Below, one piece after another: positions 9,167 to 18,035 of a stretch of DNA of 64,000 nucleotides. This stretch comes from Palsa-1248 sp963737835 (lineage in GTDB: Bacteria; Gemmatimonadota; Gemmatimonadetes; Gemmatimonadales; Gemmatimonadaceae). Location: assembly GCA_963737835.1 (NCBI GenBank), contig CAVTUH010000001.1:2170001-2234000 (forward strand). Reading direction: 5' to 3'. How positions within the stretch are numbered: the stretch's first letter is position 1; each line of letters begins with the position of its first letter. The position numbers were made by a program, and so were the translations under genes. Under the pieces are notes generated by a model. The model saw only the letters and a list, made by a program, of their open reading frames with translations, searched no databases and was not told the DNA's origin.

Positions 9167-9697
9167 TTAATGCCCGCCGCGCTGGACTGTTGCCCCCTCG
9201 AAGTTCTCGGTCGAGACGTCTTTGCCGGCGGCAAGGGTGCGCGCGTAGGCGACGAGCGCCCAGATCTGGGATTCCGGGATACGGCCGCCCCACGCCGGCA
9301 TTCCGTCAGGCCGACCCTCCTCGATCGACTCGTACACGTCGCCAACGGTCGGGCCAAAGTGCCACCGCCCGTCATCGAGGCTCGGGCCCGTCCCGCCGGA
9401 TCCCTCCGACCCGTGACAATCGGCACAGTTGTACGACACGAACAGCGCCCTGCCTTCCTCAACGGCTTTGGGGTCGTGCTCCCGAGGGTTGACCAGGGTG
9501 AGCTGCCGACGCGCGATCGGGAGCCCGAGTTGCACGTGCTCCGGATGGGCGATGAGCGACGGCGACTCCTGCGCCACCCCTTGGGCGGCACGGAGCGAGG
9601 GGGCCCTTTCCCTGGGCCGCATGGCGCTGGCCGCGCTCACCCCCACCACGACCACGACGAGGCCCGTCAGAATCGCTCGAGTCCTATCGATAGCCAC
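9167..9697 (-). CDS. Periplasmic c-type cytochrome, probable electron acceptor of the PQQ dehydrogenase
   Basis: A 176-residue mono-heme cytochrome c. A hydrophobic export segment (about residues 9-25) is followed by a linker and the heme site CADCH (Cys91, Cys94, His95); the likely axial Met is in GMPAWGG (Met133). The GTG start at 9697 is supported by a strong GGGAGGAG upstream. It begins 18 bp after the stop of the PQQ dehydrogenase gene on the same strand, the arrangement of xoxF with its dedicated cytochrome (XoxG-type). Inference: it takes electrons from the dehydrogenase and passes them to the respiratory chain. Confidence 0.88.
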   Translation of the reverse strand: MAIDRTRAILTGLVVVVVGVSAASAMRPRERAPSLRAAQGVAQESPSLIAHPEHVQLGLPIARRQLTLVNPREHDPKAVEEGRALFVSYNCADCHGSEGSGGTGPSLDDGRWHFGPTVGDVYESIEEGRPDGMPAWGGRIPESQIWALVAYARTLAAGKDVSTENFEGATVQRGGH

Positions 9698-9715
9698 ACG
9701 CTCCTCCCTCGGCCG

Positions 9716-11539
9716 CTACTGGCCCTCGAGTCCATACACGAATACCGCGCCGCCCAGGCTCGTGTACCGGGCCAGATCCGGCATCGTTGTGCTGCGCCCG
9801 CGGACGTCGTATGGCGCGTCTGACGCCACATCACCACCGATGAGCCACCCCATGTCGCCACCGATGCCGGCATAGACCGCCACGTACTGCCGACCGTCAG
9901 GTCCTCGGTAGGTCATCGGGTTGCCGACAATGCCGGAGCTGACTTTCGTCGACCAGAGCGGCGATCCAGTGCGCGCATCGACGGCCTTGAACCACCCGTC
10001 CAGCGTCCCGTAGAACACGACATTGCCCGCAGTTGCCAGCGCCCCGCTCCAGACCGGGAACGGCTCCTTGATCCCCCACACCTTCCGGCCCGTCGTGGCA
10101 TCCCACGCGATGAATTCACCACGGTAGCCCCCCGGCCCACCGCTCTCGGGCGCGTCGGCCCCGATGTATGGTGTCCCGGCGATGTACGTCGGGCGACGGC
10201 CAGTGAAGTCCATGCACAGATTATTCGTGGGCACGTAGAACAGGCCTGTGACCGGTGAGAACGCCGCCGGCTGTTGATTCTTCCCGCCCTCGAGGCTCGG
10301 GCAGATGTCGCGCGTCGTACGCCCGGCGCCCGTCACCTTGTCGGGGTTCACACGCGGGCGCCCTGTCGTCAGGTCGATCCCGCTCGCCCAGTTCACCGGG
10401 ACATACGACGCCGCCACCAACACCTCGCCCGTTTGGCGGTCGATCGTGTAGGCGAACCCGTTCCGATCGAAGTGCACGAGAACCCGACGCGTGGCGCCGT
10501 GGATCGGAAGGTCCGCGAGGATGTTCTCATTGACCGCGTCGTAATCCCAGAGGTCATGCGGCGTGACCTGAAACGCCCACCTCAGCTCTCCGGTGTCGGG
10601 GTCTCGTGCAAGAATGGAACTCGTGTACTTGTTGTCGCCCGGCCGCATCTCGCCGATCCACGGGCCCGGATTGCTGGTCCCGTAGTACAGCAGATTGAGC
10701 GCGGGATCGTACGTCAGCCATCCCCACACCGCGCCGCCGCCGTGCACCCAGCCCCCCGCCGGCCAGCTGGTCGCCGCCAGGTCGCGGCCACGCTCCGATT
10801 GATAGAAGGGCTGAAATCGGGGACCGATCTTCACCTCGCTGTCCGGGCCCAGGTTATACGCGCGCCAACGCTCGCGACCGGTCTTGGCGTCGAGTGCAGC
10901 GATCCAGCCGCGGACGCCCATCTCGCCTCCACTCGGCCCTACAATCACGTTGCCATGCACGACGAGCGGGGCCATGGTCATGGTCTCGCCTCGATTCACA
11001 TCGGCGACATGGGCGCGCCAGCGCTCCACCCCGGTGGCCGCGTCGACCGCCACCGTGTGCCCGTCCAGCAAGTTGTAATACAGGGTACCGTCCGCGTACG
11101 CGGCCCCCCGGTTCACCACGTCGCAGCACGCTTCGGCCTTCGCCGCCTCCGAGTTGTCGGGCCGGAACTTCCACCGCAGCGGCGCACCAGGCTTCGTGAG
11201 ATCGAATGCATAGGCCACGTTGGGGTACGGGGTCACCACGTACATCGAGGACCCGATCACGAGGGGCGCCCCTTCGTGGCCACGGAGAACGCCGGTGGAG
11301 AAGGTCCAGGTCAACGCGAGCCGTGCAACACTCGCTGGCGTGATATCGGCGAGTGCGCTGAAACGACTCCCCGCGTAGTCCTTCGCTGGCATCGGCCACT
11401 CACCCGGCGCGCCGTCGACTGACGTGCCGATCCTGGCGCCATCTACGGTGGCCACAGGCGTCGCGCCTCGCCCGTCTGGGCCACAGCCGATCGCGCCGAT
11501 CACCACGCACGCCACGATCCCCGCACGTATCGCAGGCAT
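9716..11539 (-). CDS. xoxF: PQQ-dependent methanol/alcohol dehydrogenase, lanthanide (XoxF) type, with lipobox
   Basis: A 607-residue quinoprotein of the eight-bladed propeller family, expected to oxidise methanol to formaldehyde (or related alcohols) in the periplasm. Visible landmarks are the adjacent disulfide cysteines (Cys138-139 in EACCDVVNRG) and the metal ligands Glu206 (GGEMGVRGW) and Asn290 (YYGTSNPGPW). The catalytic Asp332 lies in WDYD, and its second Asp (334) is the extra acidic residue of lanthanide-dependent enzymes, where calcium MxaF has Ala. W-motif blades repeat through the protein. The start at 11539 gives IGAIGC, a plausible lipobox with Cys19; upstream codons read through the P1 repeat and are not protein-like. 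The cytochrome c gene follows at 18 bp. The substrate range is not proven by sequence. Confidence 0.85.
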   Translation of the reverse strand: MPAIRAGIVACVVIGAIGCGPDGRGATPVATVDGARIGTSVDGAPGEWPMPAKDYAGSRFSALADITPASVARLALTWTFSTGVLRGHEGAPLVIGSSMYVVTPYPNVAYAFDLTKPGAPLRWKFRPDNSEAAKAEACCDVVNRGAAYADGTLYYNLLDGHTVAVDAATGVERWRAHVADVNRGETMTMAPLVVHGNVIVGPSGGEMGVRGWIAALDAKTGRERWRAYNLGPDSEVKIGPRFQPFYQSERGRDLAATSWPAGGWVHGGGAVWGWLTYDPALNLLYYGTSNPGPWIGEMRPGDNKYTSSILARDPDTGELRWAFQVTPHDLWDYDAVNENILADLPIHGATRRVLVHFDRNGFAYTIDRQTGEVLVAASYVPVNWASGIDLTTGRPRVNPDKVTGAGRTTRDICPSLEGGKNQQPAAFSPVTGLFYVPTNNLCMDFTGRRPTYIAGTPYIGADAPESGGPGGYRGEFIAWDATTGRKVWGIKEPFPVWSGALATAGNVVFYGTLDGWFKAVDARTGSPLWSTKVSSGIVGNPMTYRGPDGRQYVAVYAGIGGDMGWLIGGDVASDAPYDVRGRSTTMPDLARYTSLGGAVFVYGLEGQ

Positions 11540-11620
11540 CTCGCGAGGATAGCGAGTGCGGCAGGGCATGTCGAGGAGGGGAGCCCGAGGACGCGGTAAA
11601 CGCAACGATGCTTGCCATCT

Positions 11621-11760
11621 GGCGGGTAGGGGCGACGCAATGCGTCGCCCAAAATGCGGCGATACCAGGAACGACCCGGCGGCGCCCCGAACGCCAACGC
11701 GCGGGCACCACGCACGGCCCGCCAAACGGCGGGCGACGCATTGCGTCGCCCCTACCCGCC
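11621..11760. repeat. P-type MITE-like palindromic element, copy P1
   Basis: A 140-bp element bounded by perfect 30-bp inverted repeats (11621-11650 and 11731-11760). Each end starts GGCGGGTAGGGGCGACG and carries the palindrome GGCGACGCAATGCGTCGCC, so each terminus can fold by itself and the two can also pair. The 80-bp interior closely resembles that of copy P3 (59465-59604) read on the other strand. It encodes nothing recognisable. It lies 82 bp upstream of the methanol dehydrogenase start. Confidence 0.88.
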
Positions 11761-11801
11761 GTCTCAAGCTCGTGCACGGGTCCGACACTGATCCGCTCTG
11801 A

Positions 11802-12287
11802 TCAGCCTACTCTCTTCGGCACCGGCAGCGGGATAACGGGCACATGCCCACGCCGATACACCAGGATCGTGCGCCGGAATTCGATTACGACGGAGCCGTC
11901 CTGTGTGAACCCTGTCGTCTTGATCTCGACGATCCCCATGTTGGGGCGCGACTTGGATTCGCGCGTCTGGACGACCTCCGACTGCGCATACAGCGTGTCG
12001 CCCTCGAAGAGGGGCGCCGGCAAGCGGACATCCGACCACCCCAGGTTGACCCCGTACTGAGAGACATCCGCGACCGACAAGCCCGTCACGATGGCCAGCG
12101 TCAGCGTCGAGTCCACAAGCGGCCGCTTGAACTCGGTCTGCGCAGCGTAGTGCGCGTCAAAATGGATCGGATTCGTGTTGACCGTGAGGAGGGTGAACCA
12201 CGCGTTGTCGGTGGTCGTCACGGTGCGCCCAATCGGATGACGCAGCACCATGCCGACGGTGAAGTCCTCAAAGCAGCGGCCGGGCAT
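11802..12287 (-). CDS. MaoC-family (R)-specific enoyl-CoA hydratase-like protein
   Basis: A 161-residue hot-dog-fold protein. The N-terminus (GRCFEDFTVGMVLRHPIGRT) is typical of MaoC dehydratases, and the catalytic Asp/His region is seen as TVNTNPIHFDAHYA (D-x4-H-type loop). Such enzymes hydrate 2-enoyl-CoA or mesaconyl-CoA-like thioesters. It is the last gene of a minus-strand run with a CoA-transferase and an acyl-CoA dehydrogenase, so a role in CoA-thioester breakdown is likely. The ATG at 12287 directly abuts the H1 repeat element, leaving no ribosome site; the 5' region has been replaced by repeat. Confidence 0.85.
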   Translation of the reverse strand: MPGRCFEDFTVGMVLRHPIGRTVTTTDNAWFTLLTVNTNPIHFDAHYAAQTEFKRPLVDSTLTLAIVTGLSVADVSQYGVNLGWSDVRLPAPLFEGDTLYAQSEVVQTRESKSRPNMGIVEIKTTGFTQDGSVVIEFRRTILVYRRGHVPVIPLPVPKRVG

Positions 12288-12469
12288 AGACGTTGGACGT
12301 TAGACGTTGGACGTTAGACGTTGGAGAACTTACCGAGGGGCCTGTCGCGGTGCACTGACGCGAGACGTTGGACGTTGGGCGTTTGAGAACAAACCGCGAG
12401 GCCAGCTGGATGCGGCGAGGCTGGCCTCGAGGCTTGCCTTCCAACGTCCAACGTCCAATGTCTAGCCTT
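12288..12469. repeat. H-type heptad-armed hairpin element, copy H1 (tandem: truncated plus full)
   Basis: It opens with five alternating AGACGTT/GGACGTT units. A half core follows (GGAGAACTTACCGAGGGGCC and a GGTGCAC loop), then a second left arm, the full core (AAACCGCGAGGCCAGC against GCTGGCCTCGAGG) and the mirror arm of CCAACGT units ending TCTAGCC. The TAG stop of the CoA-transferase gene (12462-12464) is inside the right edge, and the left edge touches the maoC start codon. Confidence 0.88.
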
Positions 12470-13700
12470 TCCCCAATTCCGCGAGCACCTCGTCCGTGTG
12501 CTCACCGAGGGCGGGAACGCCCCCCATGCGCGCAGGCGCACTGCCGAGGTTGTGCGGCGGACGAAGCGCGAGAATTGGCCCGCCTGGCGTCGCCACGGTG
12601 GCCCATCGGTTGCGGGCGGCGAGTTGCGGATGTCCCGCCACTTCGGGGACGTCATTCACGACGCCGGTGGGGATGTCGGCACGTTCGAGCGTGAGGGCAA
12701 TGGCGGCGCGCGTCGAATTGGCGAAATGGTCGTCGATGATCCGCTCGAGCGTGGCACGGTACGCCAGACGCTGTGCGTTGGTGGCGAATCGCGGGTCTTC
12801 CGCAAGCGCTGGCGCGCCAAGCACCTGCTCACAGAATCGCCGCCACTCGCGATCGGTTTGCACCGCCAGCATGACGGCGCCATCAGCGCACTGGTATGCG
12901 CCGTAGGGCACGATCATGTTGTGCCGCAGTCCGGCGCGCATCGGAATCGCCCCCGTTCCCTGCCACACGTACAGCGGCGGGCTCACCCATTCGGTCAAGC
13001 ACTCGAGCATCGAAATGTCGATGCGCTCTCCGTGGCGCGTTCGATGCCGTTGAATGAGTGCAGCGAGGATCGAGGAATAGGCGTAGAGGCCTGCGGCGAT
13101 GTCCGCCACGGATACTCCTACCTTTACCGGCGCGTCCGCTACACCCGTGAGCGCCACCACGCCCGACTCGCCCTGGACGAGCATGTCATAGGCCTTTTTC
13201 TCGCGATACGGGCCATCGAGGCCGTACCCGGAGATACCGCACCAGATGAGGCGGGGATTCCGAGCCGATACCGCATCGTAACCGAATCCCAGGCGATCGA
13301 TCGCTCCGGGAGTCAGGTTGTGGACGAGGACGTCCGCGCGCTCGATGAGTCGATCGCAGATCGCGCGCGCGTCCCGGCGCTTGAGATCGAGCACGATGCT
13401 GCGCTTGCCACGGTTCAGCCAGACGAAGTACGCCGATTGACCGCGAATGGCGCTGTCGTATGCGCGCGCGAGGTCGCCGCCGTCGGGGCGCTCGACTTTC
13501 ACCACGTCCGCGCCGAGATCCGCGAGCTGCCGCGTGCAGAACGGCGCCGCGACCGCCTGCTCCAGAGCCACGACACGCACGCCGCTCAGTGGTAAGTCGA
13601 CCGCCTCCTTCTCGTGCGCCGACCGGCCCCGTCGACTGGCTTCGCGACCTGTCGGCGCTCGCGTGCGCGCCGCCGATCGCTTCCGAGGCGCACGGGCCAT
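12462..13700 (-). CDS. Class III (CaiB/BaiF family) CoA-transferase
   Basis: A 412-residue family III CoA-transferase, moving CoA between carboxylic acids. The N-terminal Lys/Arg-rich leader is followed by the family start LSGVRVVALEQAVAAPFCTR, then GADVVKVERPDGGD, the NLTPGA loop and VSVADIAAGLYAYSSILAAL, which holds a likely catalytic Asp. The C-terminus contains the usual ALGEHTDEVLAELG. ATG at 13700 shares one base with the acyl-CoA dehydrogenase stop (TGATG); the longer open frame beyond it is antisense-like sequence. Gene order suggests it activates the acid that the neighbouring dehydrogenase and hydratase process. The acid is unknown. Confidence 0.9.
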   Translation of the reverse strand: MARAPRKRSAARTRAPTGREASRRGRSAHEKEAVDLPLSGVRVVALEQAVAAPFCTRQLADLGADVVKVERPDGGDLARAYDSAIRGQSAYFVWLNRGKRSIVLDLKRRDARAICDRLIERADVLVHNLTPGAIDRLGFGYDAVSARNPRLIWCGISGYGLDGPYREKKAYDMLVQGESGVVALTGVADAPVKVGVSVADIAAGLYAYSSILAALIQRHRTRHGERIDISMLECLTEWVSPPLYVWQGTGAIPMRAGLRHNMIVPYGAYQCADGAVMLAVQTDREWRRFCEQVLGAPALAEDPRFATNAQRLAYRATLERIIDDHFANSTRAAIALTLERADIPTGVVNDVPEVAGHPQLAARNRWATVATPGGPILALRPPHNLGSAPARMGGVPALGEHTDEVLAELGKG

Positions 13701-14881
13701 CAGAACGATCTCGGCAAGCCGAGCACGTGCTCGGCGAGATACGACAGGATCAGGTTGGTCGAGACCGGCGCGACTTGATAGAGCCGCGTCTCGCGAAACT
13801 TTCGCTCGACTTCGTATTCGGCTGCGAACCCGAATCCGCCGTGGGTCTGCAAGCACACGTTTGCCGCCTCCCAGGATGCGTCCGCGGCCAGCAGCTTCGC
13901 CATGTTCGCCTCGGCTCCGCAGCGCTCTCCAGCGTCGAACAGCGCGGCCGCTTCGTACCGCATCAAGTCGGCCGCGCGCACGTTGGCGTACGCGCGCGCA
14001 ATGGGAAACTGGACGCCTTGATTCTGACCGATCGGGCGGCCGAATACGACACGCTCCGACGCGTAGCGGCGCGCCTTCTCCACGAACCAGTAGCCGTCTC
14101 CGATGCACTCCGCAGCAATGAGGATGCGCTCGGCATTCATGCCGTCGAGGATGTAGCGAAAACCGGCCCCCTCCACGCCGATCAGGTTCGCGGCGGGCAC
14201 GGCGAAGTCCTCGAAGAAGACTTCGTTGGTCTCGTGGTTGACCATGTTCGCAATCGGGCGCACCACCAGACCACGGCTCGCCGCATCGCGCAGATCGACG
14301 AGAAACACGGACAGCCCGTCGGTCCGCTTCTTGACCTCGGCCAAAGGCGTGGTCCGGGCCAGCAACAGCATGAGATCCGAGTGCTGGACGCGCGAGATCC
14401 ACACCTTCTGACCGCGCACGATGTAGTGATCTCCCTGTCGCGTCGCGACGGTCTTGATCTGCGTCGTGTCCGTACCGGTGGTCGGCTCCGTCACCGCAAA
14501 TGACTGCAACCGCCACTCGCCGGATGCAATGCGCGGCAAATAGTGTTGCTTCTGTTCATCGGAGCCGTGGCGCAGCAACGTGCCCATGATGTACATCTGC
14601 GCGTGACAGGCTCCGGAATTCGCGCCCGACCGATTGATCTCTTCGAGGATCACGGACGCCTCCGTCACACCGAGTCCGCCACCCCCGTACTCGGTCGGGA
14701 TCAGTGCCGCGAGCCAGCCGGCGTCAGTCAGGGCCCGCACGAAGGCATCAGGGTATGCGCCTTCCTGCTCGGCGCGAATCCAGTACGCACGGTCGAACCG
14801 ACCGCAGAGCTCACGGATCGCCTCGCGGTACTCTGCGAAGCGCTGGGCGCGCGGATTGATGTCGGCCGTCAGGTCGATCAT
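13700..14881 (-). CDS. Acyl-CoA dehydrogenase family protein
   Basis: A 393-residue FAD enzyme that would introduce a 2,3-double bond into an acyl-CoA. The three ACAD parts are visible: an N-terminal helical domain (IPTEYGGGGLGVTEASVILE), the central FAD-binding strand region (SFAVTEPTTGTDTTQIKTVA) and the C-terminal helical bundle (FGRPIGQNQGVQFPIARAYA, then the conserved LQTHGGFGFAAEYEVERKFR). The start overlaps the upstream MmgE/PrpD stop as ATGA and the stop overlaps the CoA-transferase start, so it is central in a coupled operon. Confidence 0.92.
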   Translation of the reverse strand: MIDLTADINPRAQRFAEYREAIRELCGRFDRAYWIRAEQEGAYPDAFVRALTDAGWLAALIPTEYGGGGLGVTEASVILEEINRSGANSGACHAQMYIMGTLLRHGSDEQKQHYLPRIASGEWRLQSFAVTEPTTGTDTTQIKTVATRQGDHYIVRGQKVWISRVQHSDLMLLLARTTPLAEVKKRTDGLSVFLVDLRDAASRGLVVRPIANMVNHETNEVFFEDFAVPAANLIGVEGAGFRYILDGMNAERILIAAECIGDGYWFVEKARRYASERVVFGRPIGQNQGVQFPIARAYANVRAADLMRYEAAALFDAGERCGAEANMAKLLAADASWEAANVCLQTHGGFGFAAEYEVERKFRETRLYQVAPVSTNLILSYLAEHVLGLPRSF

Positions 14882-16329
14882 GCACGACCCGGCTTCGTCA
14901 CGGGCACGATGTCGCGCAGCGTCGTCGCCATGTCGGTCGACGTGGAAATCCTTGCGACGGCGTCGGCGACGTGCCGTGCGACGCTCGTGTTGAATCGCGA
15001 GGCTACCAGGTCGTGCATTTTGCTCTCGAGCGCGGCCGTCGTGACCGCATTTTCCGGATGCCCTCGGGGATGCTCACAAGCCTCGCGTAGAACGACGCCG
15101 GTGTCCAGCGTGACTGCGAGGCGGGCGGGCCAGGCCCTGGGGTAGCGCGCCGTGAGATCGTCGCGCACCGTGATCCGCGTGCGCGCGAGGAGTGATCGGG
15201 TCGCCGCATCTCTGACCCCGTCCGGCGTGAAGCGGTTCTCAGCGAACTGATCGAGCATCACGCGCCCCTCGAGCAGCGCCGTTGCGACCACGTAGGCCAG
15301 ACTGAACTTCGCTTGATACGGGGTGCGGGGATGCGGCTCCTGCACGATGGCGAACCCCGGACCGTACGTCTCGATCTCAATGGCGGCAATGCCCAGCGGG
15401 GCATCCCGCGGAAAGCGTGGATCCGCACGCAGGGTCATCGCTGCGTCGATGGCCGTGTGCGTGTGCGCACAGCAGGAATGCATCTTGTAGCCGTTCTCGC
15501 TGATCTTCCATCGCTCTCCGAGGCCGTCCGTGATCCGGCTCGCGTCGTACGCCTCGGTCGTCGCTGCGAAGAAGCCGCGTGGGCCTTCGAGGATGCGCGT
15601 CGCGCCTGTGAACCCCATCCGAGCGAGGTCGGCACCAATGACCCCGTTCATCGCGGCCTTGCCGGGATGCAGATGCTTGCTCATAGCCCCATCGGCGTTG
15701 AACTCCCAGAGACCCGCCGCCTGCGTGCCGGCGGCGCCGAGGGCGTCGCGCATCTGGACCGCCGTGAGGCCGAGGATGGCACCCGCGGCTGCCGCAGCGC
15801 CGAACGTACCCACCGTTCCCGTCGGATGCCAATACCGATAGTGACTCGGATTGACCGCCTCACCGATGCGCAAGGCGGCTTCGTACCCCAGCGCCACGGC
15901 GAGCGTAAACCGACTGCCCTCGACGTGCTCGCGTTCCGACACGGCCAGCGCAGCGGAGATCACTGACGCCGCCGCGTGCACAGTCGAGCCTTTGTGAATG
16001 TCGTCGAGCTCGAGCATGTGTGCCGCGACGCCGTTGGCGAGCGCCGCCCCGGCGGCAGACGCACGCCCGGCAGCGAATACCGTCGCCTCGCTCGACTCGC
16101 CCAGGCCCGCCACGAGACGCTGGCACATGCGGGCCGGGGGCTCGACAGCGCCGGCGATCGCGCAGCCGATCCAGTCCACCGTCGCACGGTGCACGTGCTC
16201 CCGGACGACCGCGGGCACGTCGGCGATCGTCGCCGCCGCCAGCATGTCGGCCAGCTGTTGCGTGACCGAATCGGGGTGCGTCGCTATCGCCGACACGTCC
16301 CGTCCCAGGGCGTCACCGACCGCGCTCAC
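14878..16329 (-). CDS. MmgE/PrpD family protein
   Basis: A 483-residue member of the family that includes 2-methylcitrate dehydratase (PrpD) and cis-aconitate decarboxylase. It shows VNGVAAHMLELDDIHKGS-type sequence (HMLELDD), an HPTGTVGTFGAAAAAG helix and a C-terminal domain ending with HPRGHPENAV. These enzymes act on tricarboxylic or branched dicarboxylic acids without FeS clusters. It is coupled by ATGA overlaps to both neighbours. Without prpB/prpC nearby, a standard methylcitrate cycle role is not supported; dehydration or decarboxylation of another hydroxy-acid is the better guess. Confidence 0.9.
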   Translation of the reverse strand: MSAVGDALGRDVSAIATHPDSVTQQLADMLAAATIADVPAVVREHVHRATVDWIGCAIAGAVEPPARMCQRLVAGLGESSEATVFAAGRASAAGAALANGVAAHMLELDDIHKGSTVHAAASVISAALAVSEREHVEGSRFTLAVALGYEAALRIGEAVNPSHYRYWHPTGTVGTFGAAAAAGAILGLTAVQMRDALGAAGTQAAGLWEFNADGAMSKHLHPGKAAMNGVIGADLARMGFTGATRILEGPRGFFAATTEAYDASRITDGLGERWKISENGYKMHSCCAHTHTAIDAAMTLRADPRFPRDAPLGIAAIEIETYGPGFAIVQEPHPRTPYQAKFSLAYVVATALLEGRVMLDQFAENRFTPDGVRDAATRSLLARTRITVRDDLTARYPRAWPARLAVTLDTGVVLREACEHPRGHPENAVTTAALESKMHDLVASRFNTSVARHVADAVARISTSTDMATTLRDIVPVTKPGRA

Positions 16330-18035
16330 CCGCGTAGCGCCCGCATCGTCGCCCCGTAGGTCTCCGCCGCGACTCGCGCTGCGATCAATACCGGGCCGGG
16401 GTCGGCCCTCGTCTGCGCGAGCGCCTCGACCAGAGCCGTCTCGTCGGCCGCCTCACGCACCGTCACACCGAAGCCGGCTCCGACGGCTCGCCAGTCGGTG
16501 CGCCCCATCATGACACCGTTCGGTTCGTACCCTCGCTGTTGCTGCTTGACCTTGATGAGGCTGAGCGCCGCATCGTCGAAGACGATGACGCGGATGGGCA
16601 GGCGTTCGCGAGCCGCCGTGAGGAGCTCGGCCACGCACATGAGGAGCCCGCCGTCGCCGGTCAGCGCGATGGTCGGGAGATCTCGATCGAGGAGAGCGGC
16701 ACCGATTGCGGCCGGCACGGCGAAACCCATTGTGGCAAGTCCGTTGGAGATGAGCACGCCCATCGGCTCGCTCGCCGGCCACAACGACATCACCGGGAAC
16801 ATGTGGGCGCCCGCGTCGACCGCGATGCGGGCAGTGGGATAGGCGTCCGCGACGAGATCCACGACGCGGTACGGCAAAAGGCCCGGTGCATCGCCCTGCC
16901 GCATGCGGGCCCGCTGACTCTCGGCCAGCTGCCGGACCTCAGTCCAGTCCCAATCACTGGGTGCGCTCAACTGCGCATCGACCATGGCGAGACCACGGCC
17001 GAGATCACCGACGATCTCGTGACGAAGCGGCAGCTGCTGCTGATGCAGCGCCCAGCTGTTGATCGCGACGATCGGCTGCGCACACTGCCATGGTCGCGGG
17101 AGGAGCTCCACCGGGTCGAGTCCGACGGCCACGAATACATCTGCGCGCTCGAGGACCTCGCGCTCCAGTGCGCCGTTCGTCAAGACACCGCCAAACCACG
17201 GATGCCGATCGGGCACGACACCTTTGGCCTTGTAGGTCACCAGCGCGGGTATGCCGACACGCGATGCGAGTTCGCGGAGGTGCGAGGCCAGCGTGGGAGC
17301 GCGCGCGCCCAGGCCAATCAGCAGGACAGGCCGGCGCGCGCTCCGGAGCAGATGCGCGACATCAGCGGGCAGCGGGTCGAGTGACCGCGCGGGACGAAGG
17401 GCCGGCCGGATTTCGCGATCGCTCTCGTTGACCGCGGCCGACGTGAACTCGACGGCGAGATCGAGATGGACGGGACCCGGGGGCGGTGTCGTGACAGCGT
17501 CCATGGCGGCCTGCAGCGCTCGAACGCCGGTCGCGGGTGTCGGGCGGCCGCTCCATTTCACCATCGACGAGAAGATGGCGCCGTGGGAGAGCGTCTGATG
17601 TTCCATGACCGCGGCCATCTCCTCGGTGCGGCAATCCGTGATCACCACGAGCGGCACGCGATCAAGGTGCGCGTTGGCGACGCCATTGACCATCGAGGCG
17701 GCACCAGGACCCAAGGTCGCAAGACAGGCTCCGGGCGCGCCGGTCAGCTCGGCTTGCGCCGTCGCCATGAAGGCCGACGCCGACTCCGTGTGAGCGAGAG
17801 AAAATGGCAGGCGTGCCCGTGTTGCGGCCTGGATCAGATCGGAGTTGCTGCCACCGCCCGGCATACCGAACAGCCGGCGCACGCCGATTGCCATCAGCGC
17901 GTCGACTACGGCGTCCGCCCAGGTCGCGCCGAGGACGCGGTGCACAGGGCGCGCGGTGCTGCGCGCGTGCGTGGGAGCCGCCGCGACATCAGCGCCCACA
18001 CCGGTCATCACCTGGGCCTCATCCTGTGAGCCCAT
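16326..18035 (-). CDS. Thiamine-diphosphate-dependent enzyme, acetolactate synthase-like
   Basis: A 569-residue TPP enzyme of the AHAS/benzoylformate decarboxylase type. The PYR domain shows GMPGGGSNSDLI and the catalytic Glu in LAHTESASAFMA. A central domain of the AHAS type follows (LLIGLGARAPTLASHLRELA). The C-terminal TPP-binding domain has GDGG followed about 27 residues later by FDDAALSLIK, where the usual metal-binding Asn (FNDA) is Asp. ATG at 18035 shares a base with the upstream stop (TAATG), and the stop overlaps the mmgE/prpD-like start. Likely a 2-oxoacid decarboxylase or carboligase within the operon; a biosynthetic AHAS role is unlikely because no small subunit is present. Confidence 0.85.
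   Translation of the reverse strand: MGSQDEAQVMTGVGADVAAAPTHARSTARPVHRVLGATWADAVVDALMAIGVRRLFGMPGGGSNSDLIQAATRARLPFSLAHTESASAFMATAQAELTGAPGACLATLGPGAASMVNGVANAHLDRVPLVVITDCRTEEMAAVMEHQTLSHGAIFSSMVKWSGRPTPATGVRALQAAMDAVTTPPPGPVHLDLAVEFTSAAVNESDREIRPALRPARSLDPLPADVAHLLRSARRPVLLIGLGARAPTLASHLRELASRVGIPALVTYKAKGVVPDRHPWFGGVLTNGALEREVLERADVFVAVGLDPVELLPRPWQCAQPIVAINSWALHQQQLPLRHEIVGDLGRGLAMVDAQLSAPSDWDWTEVRQLAESQRARMRQGDAPGLLPYRVVDLVADAYPTARIAVDAGAHMFPVMSLWPASEPMGVLISNGLATMGFAVPAAIGAALLDRDLPTIALTGDGGLLMCVAELLTAARERLPIRVIVFDDAALSLIKVKQQQRGYEPNGVMMGRTDWRAVGAGFGVTVREAADETALVEALAQTRADPGPVLIAARVAAETYGATMRALRG

Noticed and set aside
11540..11788. 83-codon extension of the methanol dehydrogenase
   Set aside because: It reads through the P1 palindromic element and gives no signal peptide; the start at 11539 gives a clean signal.
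13701..14516. Extra N-terminal 270 codons for the CoA-transferase
   Set aside because: This part is the out-of-frame reading of the acyl-CoA dehydrogenase gene; the CoA-transferase has a normal start at 13700.
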